Source: Nitrospirae bacterium CG2_30_53_67 (GTDB taxonomy: Bacteria; CG2-30-53-67). Taken from it: a stretch of DNA of 10,223 nucleotides. The position numbers and the translations under genes are program-made. A model generated the notes under the pieces. The model did no database searches, was not told the DNA's origin, and saw only the letters and a program-made list of their open reading frames with translations. This document shows positions 5,379-10,223 of this stretch, in pieces (position 1 is the first letter of the stretch; each line of letters begins with the position of its first letter). The stretch is from contig MNYV01000065.1 of assembly GCA_001873285.1 (NCBI GenBank), positions 1 to 10,223 of the forward strand. Reading direction: 5' to 3'.

Positions 5379-6659
5379 ATGACAGATCAGACCGGGAAGA
5401 AGATCAAGGACATGCTGGGCCGGACCGGGGTCATTCCTCGGGAGGAGGCGCAGAAGATTTTTCTCCGGAATCTGGAGGTATCGAAACTTCCCGATGAGGA
5501 GATAAACGTGTCTGCCTCCCTGGGCCGGATTCTGAGCGCCGAGATCCGCTCTCCTGTCGACCTTCCAGCGTTTGCAAAAGCGACCATGGATGGATATGCG
5601 GTCAGGGCCGGGGATACGTTCGGCGCGACCGAGACGCTTCCCGCTTATCTCAATCTTGCGGGTGAGGTTCCCATGGGGGTCCGTGCCGCGGTGGGTGTCC
5701 GTCCACAGGATGCGGTCAAGATCGCCACCGGCGGGATGCTGCCTGATGGCGCCGATGCCGTGGTCATGCTGGAGCATGCATCTCCGGTGGATGAGAAGAT
5801 GATTGAAGTCAGCCGCCCTGCGGCCCCGGGTGAGAATGTGATCCAGGCCGGTGAGGATATCCGGAAGAACCGGACGGTCGGAAAGCCCGGGCGCCGAGTA
5901 AGGCCTCAGGACATCGGCGCCCTGTGTGGGATCGGCATCATTAGAATCAGGGTCTATCGGCGCCCGAGGGTGGCCGTGATCCCCACGGGGAACGAGATCA
6001 TCCCTCCGGACCGGGTCCCCGGCCTGGGTCAGGTGCGGGACATCAACTCCTATCATCTCTCGGCCCTCGTCGCGCAGCATGGAGGCGTGCCGGTTCATTT
6101 CGGGATCGTGCCGGACGAGGAGGATCGCCTCAAGGAGGCGGTCTTAAAGGCCGTTCAAGAGACAGACCTCATCCTTTTATCCGGCGGTAGTTCCGTGGGG
6201 GCCAAGGATCTCACAGATCGGGTCATCAAGGAACTGGGCGAACCCGGGGTCCTGGTGCACGGGGTGGCCGTGAAACCGGGGAAACCGACCCTGTGTGCAC
6301 TGGTGAAGTCAAGGCCCGTGATCGGTCTCCCTGGCCATCCGGCAGCGGTCGCAATCGGGTTCGAACTTTTTGTGAGGCCCGTGCTCCGGCTTCTGTCCGG
6401 TGAGGCTGTCCCCTCTTGGGAACGGTTCATCGGGTGTACGGTCAAGGCACGGATCACACGGAGCATCGCTTCCCGTCCGGGTCGGGAGGACTACATCCGT
6501 GTGGCCCTGGAACTGCACGAAGGAGCGCTCCGGGCGCGGCCGATCCTGGGCAAATCCGGCCTGATCTCCACCTTGGTTGATGCCTCCGGGACCGTGGTCG
6601 TTCCTGAAAACAAGCTCGGCCTTGAAAAGGACGAGGAGGTTGATGTCAGGGTTTTTTGA
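5379..6659 (+). CDS. Molybdopterin molybdenumtransferase MoeA
   Basis: This 426-residue protein has the length of full MoeA, the cytoplasmic enzyme that inserts molybdate (or tungstate) into adenylylated molybdopterin in molybdenum cofactor synthesis. MoeA landmarks appear in order: TMDGYAVRAGD 69-79, IATGGMLPDGADAVVMLEH 115-133, GEDI 158-161, VAVIPTGNEI 198-207, DINS 221-224, LSGGSSVGAKD 267-277, VKPGKPTLCA 298-307, GLPGHPAA 316-323, and the C-terminal domain with GREDYIR 368-374 and STLVDASGTVVVP 397-409. The ATG at 5379 has only a weak ribosome binding site; M12 at 5412, preceded by aagga, is an alternative. It leads a likely operon and is followed after 24 bp by a second MoeA. Whether it handles Mo or W cannot be told. 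Confidence 0.93.
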   Translation: MTDQTGKKIKDMLGRTGVIPREEAQKIFLRNLEVSKLPDEEINVSASLGRILSAEIRSPVDLPAFAKATMDGYAVRAGDTFGATETLPAYLNLAGEVPMGVRAAVGVRPQDAVKIATGGMLPDGADAVVMLEHASPVDEKMIEVSRPAAPGENVIQAGEDIRKNRTVGKPGRRVRPQDIGALCGIGIIRIRVYRRPRVAVIPTGNEIIPPDRVPGLGQVRDINSYHLSALVAQHGGVPVHFGIVPDEEDRLKEAVLKAVQETDLILLSGGSSVGAKDLTDRVIKELGEPGVLVHGVAVKPGKPTLCALVKSRPVIGLPGHPAAVAIGFELFVRPVLRLLSGEAVPSWERFIGCTVKARITRSIASRPGREDYIRVALELHEGALRARPILGKSGLISTLVDASGTVVVPENKLGLEKDEEVDVRVF

Positions 6660-6683
6660 GCATCCAGCATACAGAATACAGTT

Positions 6684-8612
6684 ATGATTAAACGACAGGT
6701 CTATCCTGAAAATTCCCCTTTGGCCGATGCCCTTGCCAAGTGGACATCCGAGCTGTCGGGCCGTGGTCTGCTTGAGCCCCTCCCTGGAGAGCCGATCCCT
6801 GTGGACGCTTCCCTCGGGCGGATTACGGCCGAGGCGGTGGCCGCCCGGATCTCTTCGCCCACGTATCACGGTTCGGCCATGGACGGTGTGGCCGTCCGGT
6901 TTACCGATACCCTGGGCGCTTCAGAGACCTCTCCAAAGAGGCTCTCAATCGGCGAGAAAGCGATTTTTGTGGATACCGGAGATCCTCTCCCCTCGGGCAT
7001 GGACGCCGTGATCATGATCGAGGACGTGGACCGGTGCAGTGAGACGGAGATCGAGATCACGGCGCCCGCCACTCCCTATCAGCATGTCCGGACCATGGGA
7101 GAGGATATCGTGGCCACGGAGCTGATCATCCCGGAGAACCATCGGATCCGTCCGGTGGATATGGGCGCCATGCTGGCCGGCGGGTTGACGGAGGTCAGGG
7201 TGCGCCGTTTTCCCGTTGTAGAGGTGATCCCCACAGGCGATGAACTGGTGCAGCCCGGGTCGGAGGTCACAGGAGCAAAGATTATTGAATTCAATTCCCG
7301 GATCCTCTGCGGCATGGTTCAGGAGTGGGGGGGGGAGGCCGTCAGGCATGCGATCGTACCGGATGACCTCGGCCTTTTAAAGGAGAACATTCTCAGTGCC
7401 CTCGGCCGGTCCGACCTGGTGGTGGTCAATGCAGGGTCTTCTGCGGGACAGCAGGATTTCACGGTCCATGCGCTCCGTGATCTGGGCGAGGTCTTTGTGC
7501 ACGGGATCCATATCCGTCCGGGAAAGCCGGTTATTCTCGGAATGGTGCAGGGGAAACCCGTGGTCGGGATCCCCGGATATCCGGTCTCCGCGGTCCTGAC
7601 CTTGGATCTCTTTATCAAGCCGGTTATCCATGCCTGGCAGGGACAACCGGCGCCGGCGCCTGCGATCATAAAGGCCACGCTCTCCCGGCAGGTCGCATCC
7701 ACCATGGGCCTGGAGGAGTTCCTCCGGGTCAAGGTCGGAATCGTGGAAGGCCGTTTTATCGCCACCCCCGTTTCACGGGGAGCGGGCATGCTCATGTCCC
7801 TGGTGCGCGCAGACGGCATGGTACGGGTCCCCGCCCTGAGCGAGGGGATGGCCGCCCGATCCGAGGTGACGGTCCATTTAATCCGTTCGAGAAAGGAGAT
7901 CGAAAACACCCTGGTCTGTATCGGAAGCCATGACAACAGTCTGGACGTTCTCGCCAACCTCCTGAAGAAGAAATATCCGGAGATGTCCCTCTCTTCAGCC
8001 CATGTGGGGAGCATGGGCGGGCTCCTCGCGATCAAGAGGGGAGAGGCCCATCTTGCAGGGACACACCTCCTCGATGAAGAGAGCGGGGAATATAACATCC
8101 CCTTTATTCAGCGCCTCCTTCCGGAAAAAAAGGTCGTGCTGGTGAACCTGGTCTACCGGCAGCAGGGACTCCTGGTCCGGAAAGGGAATCCCAAAGGAAT
8201 TACACAATTTAAGGACCTCTGCCGGGATGATCTGGTCTTCATCAACCGGCAGAAGGGATCGGGGACGCGGCTCCTCACGGACAAATATTTCCATGACCTC
8301 GGGATTAATCCTGGGTTGATTCGCGGATATGAACGGGAGGAATATACGCACATGGGCGTGGCCTCGGCCGTGGCCGGAGGCACGGCGGACGCGGGCGTCG
8401 GCATCCTGGCCGCGGCCCGCGCCCTTTCCCTGGATTTTCTCCCCCTGGCCCGAGAGAGGTATGATTTTCTCATTCCCAAAGTCTTTTTTGAAACCGTGGC
8501 CATGGTGAGGCTCCTCCGGATCATTCGTGAGGAAAAAGAGTTTAAGGACATTCTTCTTGAAATGGGCGGGTACGATGTCTCGGATATGGGGAAGATTATG
8601 TATGAGGTCTAA
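6684..8612 (+). CDS. MoeA fused to a PBP-like (LysR substrate-binding-type) domain
   Basis: This 642-residue protein has two parts. Residues 1-400 are a second MoeA: SAMDGVAVRF 64-73, DTGDPLPSGMDAVIMIED 97-114, VIPTGDEL 181-188, NAGSSAGQQD 249-258, IRPGKPVILG 277-286, GIPGYPVSA 295-303 and GLEEFLRV 342-349. Residues 408-642 are a PBP-like domain: SHDNSLDVLANLL 415-427, GSMGGLLAIKRGEAHLAGTH 442-461, RQQGL 492-496, NRQKGSGTRLL 521-531 and THMGVASAVAGGTADAGVG 555-573. This fusion is known in archaea and anaerobic bacteria; the extra domain is thought to bind a ligand, plausibly molybdate or tungstate, but no signal peptide is present, so it acts in the cytoplasm. It shows only moderate similarity to the preceding MoeA, so it is an old paralogue, not a recent duplicate. 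No clear Shine-Dalgarno precedes the ATG at 6684, which suggests translational coupling. A run of nine G lies at 7327-7335. Confidence 0.92.
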   Translation: MIKRQVYPENSPLADALAKWTSELSGRGLLEPLPGEPIPVDASLGRITAEAVAARISSPTYHGSAMDGVAVRFTDTLGASETSPKRLSIGEKAIFVDTGDPLPSGMDAVIMIEDVDRCSETEIEITAPATPYQHVRTMGEDIVATELIIPENHRIRPVDMGAMLAGGLTEVRVRRFPVVEVIPTGDELVQPGSEVTGAKIIEFNSRILCGMVQEWGGEAVRHAIVPDDLGLLKENILSALGRSDLVVVNAGSSAGQQDFTVHALRDLGEVFVHGIHIRPGKPVILGMVQGKPVVGIPGYPVSAVLTLDLFIKPVIHAWQGQPAPAPAIIKATLSRQVASTMGLEEFLRVKVGIVEGRFIATPVSRGAGMLMSLVRADGMVRVPALSEGMAARSEVTVHLIRSRKEIENTLVCIGSHDNSLDVLANLLKKKYPEMSLSSAHVGSMGGLLAIKRGEAHLAGTHLLDEESGEYNIPFIQRLLPEKKVVLVNLVYRQQGLLVRKGNPKGITQFKDLCRDDLVFINRQKGSGTRLLTDKYFHDLGINPGLIRGYEREEYTHMGVASAVAGGTADAGVGILAAARALSLDFLPLARERYDFLIPKVFFETVAMVRLLRIIREEKEFKDILLEMGGYDVSDMGKIMYEV

Positions 8613-8616
8613 GAGG

Positions 8617-8670
8617 TTCAAGCCGTTTAAGCGGTTTGAACTGTTTAAATCTTTTGAACGATTTGAACCC
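8617..8670. repeat. Six tandem copies of a degenerate 9-bp unit
   Basis: The units are ttcaagccg, tttaagcgg, tttgaactg, tttaaatct, tttgaacga and tttgaaccc, following the pattern TTyrAryNN with exact 9-bp spacing (one exception in the last purine position). They fill most of the 76-bp gap between the moeA-PBP stop and the next start. The first two and a half units also form a hairpin: ttcaagccg with cggtttgaa, counting G-U pairs. Read leftward they would encode FKxFKx triplets, but no gene is credible on that strand. Confidence 0.75.
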
Positions 8671-8688
8671 GGTGACGCATAGGCGGCA

Positions 8689-10223
8689 ATGATGAGCGAT
8701 CCCGAAACCGATGATATGCCAGAGATTCTTTCCGGGGAAGATCCGGACCCCATGGTCCGCAAGGTCTTTCTTCATGTGGCTGAACCCAGCCTTCGGGACA
8801 ACCGGGGAGATGTGGACCGGGTCCTGGATATGCTGGAAAAAACAGCAGGGTGTCCTCGCCCCACTGTTTCTCTTCCCATGGCGCGAAGGATTTCCGAGAC
8901 GCTGCATGACTCGGAATTTTCACTGACACTCACACTGACACATGCAAATTTTGGATTTCGGGGCGAGGTGATTGATGTAGAACCGGGCGACCAATCCGAC
9001 CGGAACTTCGGCGTGGCCGTGGACCTCGGGTCCACCAACATCGCTTACTATCTCCTGGACCTGGACAAGGGGAAGATCCTTGCACGGAGATCCGATGAAA
9101 ACCCTCAGATCAGGCACGGCGAAGACATCCTGAACCGTATCCATTATTGCGAGCGGCCCGGGGGCTTGCAGGACCTTCAGGAGATGGTCATCCGCTCCTT
9201 CAACAACAACATCGAATCCATGCTCAATATGCATGGGATCGACAGGCATCATCTCTACGCCCTTGCCGTGGCCGGGAACACGACCATGATCCATTTTTTT
9301 CTTGGGCTCTCTCCGCAGAAAATCTGCCGGGAGCCCTACACCCCTGTGATCAACCGCACCGAGATCTATCCGGCACAGACGCTTGGGATCACGGGGAATG
9401 AAAACGCCATGGTCTATGTCCTTCCCAATGTGGGGAGCTACGTGGGCGGGGACGTGCTGGCCGGGATCCTGGTCTCCGGAATGTATGAGGACGAGGACCT
9501 TTCTATCCTTGTGGATGTGGGGACCAACGCGGAGATCGTGCTCGGGAACCGGCATTGGCTCATGGTGGCCGCAGGCGCGGCAGGGCCGGCCCTCGAAGGG
9601 GGCGTGGTGAAGTGCGGGATGCGGGCTGCGGACGGGGCCATTGAAAAGGTCCGGATCGACCGGAAGACGCTCAAAGCCTCTTATGCCACCATCGGAGGCG
9701 TTCCCCCGCAGGGCATCTGCGGTTCGGGGCTTGTGGACCTCATGGCTGAACTCTTCCTCTGCGGTGTGATCGACGAGCGGGGAAAGATCGTCTCGGACGC
9801 GTCCTCCGTGGTGGAACTGGATGGTGTCAAGGCCTATCGAATAACTTCAGGGGATGAGACCGGAACGGGTCGAGACATCACCGTGAGTGAACTCGATATC
9901 AACAACCTGCTCAGGACCAAAGGGGCCATGTACACGGCCTTGACCGTGATCACCCGGAAGGCAGGGGTATCTTTTAAAGACCTGAAACATTTTTACGTGG
10001 CAGGGACCTTCGGGGCCTATATGGATCCGAAGATGGCCGTGACCATCGGGATGGTGCCGGATATCCCGCTTCAGACGTATGAGCCGCTAAAAAACAGTGC
10101 AGGCACGGGCGCCTGTATCTCCCTTCTTTCCAACAGGAAGCGCCATGAATTGGACGACATCCGGCGGAAGATCACCTATCTGGAGTTGAATGTGGATGGG
10201 GATTTTATGAATCTCCTGACTGC
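8689..10223 (+). CDS. RACo-like ASKHA-type corrinoid activation protein, lacking the ferredoxin domain (3' end cut by window)
   Basis: The 511 visible residues run off the right edge and probably lack only a few tens of C-terminal residues. RACo-type proteins use ATP and a [2Fe-2S] cluster to re-reduce inactive cob(II)alamin in corrinoid methyl carriers. The linker/middle region is at about 24-105, then the ATPase fold: phosphate-1 loop GVAVDLGSTN 108-117, AVAGNTTMIHFFLG 193-206, phosphate-2 loop ILVDVGTNAEIVLG 273-286, AAGAAGPALEGG 294-305, GICGSGLVDLMAE 342-354 and adenosine-type motif FYVAGTFGAYMD 435-446. The usual N-terminal cluster-binding domain of about 90 residues is absent, and TAG at 8680-8682 closes the frame two codons before the start. 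Two adjacent ATGs (8689, 8692) follow ggcgg. It lies 76 bp after moeA-PBP, probably in the same operon. It may need a separate ferredoxin partner or act as a non-redox ATPase. Confidence 0.85.
   Translation, partial: MMSDPETDDMPEILSGEDPDPMVRKVFLHVAEPSLRDNRGDVDRVLDMLEKTAGCPRPTVSLPMARRISETLHDSEFSLTLTLTHANFGFRGEVIDVEPGDQSDRNFGVAVDLGSTNIAYYLLDLDKGKILARRSDENPQIRHGEDILNRIHYCERPGGLQDLQEMVIRSFNNNIESMLNMHGIDRHHLYALAVAGNTTMIHFFLGLSPQKICREPYTPVINRTEIYPAQTLGITGNENAMVYVLPNVGSYVGGDVLAGILVSGMYEDEDLSILVDVGTNAEIVLGNRHWLMVAAGAAGPALEGGVVKCGMRAADGAIEKVRIDRKTLKASYATIGGVPPQGICGSGLVDLMAELFLCGVIDERGKIVSDASSVVELDGVKAYRITSGDETGTGRDITVSELDINNLLRTKGAMYTALTVITRKAGVSFKDLKHFYVAGTFGAYMDPKMAVTIGMVPDIPLQTYEPLKNSAGTGACISLLSNRKRHELDDIRRKITYLELNVDGDFMNLLT

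Noticed and set aside
4764-6098. Long minus-strand open frame (444 codons) opposite the cytochrome and moeA
   Set aside because: It is antisense to two genes with clear family motifs, crosses a strong terminator, and its composition (rich in R, H, L, G, P) is typical of a shadow frame in G+C-rich DNA.
7319-8098. Minus-strand open frame (259 codons) opposite moeA-PBP
   Set aside because: Shadow of a gene whose MoeA and PBP-like motifs continue uninterrupted across the region; rich in S, R, P and T with no recognisable domain.
8596-8907. Minus-strand frame containing an FKxFKx repeat
   Set aside because: The amino-acid repeat is simply the reverse reading of the 9-bp tandem DNA repeat at 8617-8670; there is no start signal, and it overlaps the RACo-like gene.

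Overview
The window looks like a piece of a Gram-negative anaerobe, most likely a deltaproteobacterium in the broad sense (Desulfobacterota or a similar sulfate- or metal-respiring lineage). That placement is inference from gene content and G+C-rich codon use: a small exported tetraheme cytochrome of the c554 type, tandem moeA genes with one fused to a periplasmic-binding-protein-like domain, a RACo-type corrinoid-protein activator, and a large GAF/GGDEF/HD-GYP signalling protein. No rRNA, tRNA, CRISPR array, transposase or prophage gene was seen.

Layout. Positions 1-430 have no convincing gene. They hold a stretch able to form two interleaved (pseudoknot-like) helices and then a MITE-like element of about 155 bp with terminal inverted repeats. 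The element ends 14 bp before a short ORF (431-619, 62 aa) that looks genuine but has no assigned function. Positions 620-969 are non-coding and rich in hairpins: two related small hairpins flank a C/G-rich palindromic block.

Two leftward genes follow. 970-3069 encodes a bifunctional-looking cyclic-di-GMP protein (GAF-GAF-GGDEF-HD-GYP), and 3205-4443 encodes a FabF-type beta-ketoacyl-ACP synthase standing away from any fab cluster. Each has its own good sigma70-type promoter. A divergent intergenic region (4444-4715) carries the fabF promoter leftward and the cytochrome promoter rightward.

Rightward from 4716 the tetraheme cytochrome is a single-gene unit with promoter, near-perfect Shine-Dalgarno and strong terminator (5242-5279). 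A new promoter then drives moeA (5379-6659), moeA-PBP (6684-8612) and a RACo-like ASKHA gene (8689 to beyond the right edge). Gene gaps of 24 and 76 bp and a shared strand suggest one operon. The second gap contains six copies of a 9-bp unit.

How the genes may work together. The two MoeA proteins insert molybdenum or tungsten into molybdopterin, and the PBP-like domain on the second could help select or hold the oxyanion. RACo-type proteins re-reduce cob(II)alamin in corrinoid proteins. Both supply cofactor-dependent enzymes of anaerobic one-carbon metabolism (for example Mo/W formate dehydrogenase and corrinoid methyltransferases), so a shared operon would make sense; that link is inference. 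The main oddity is that the RACo-like protein cannot carry the usual N-terminal [2Fe-2S] domain, because an in-frame stop lies two codons before its start.
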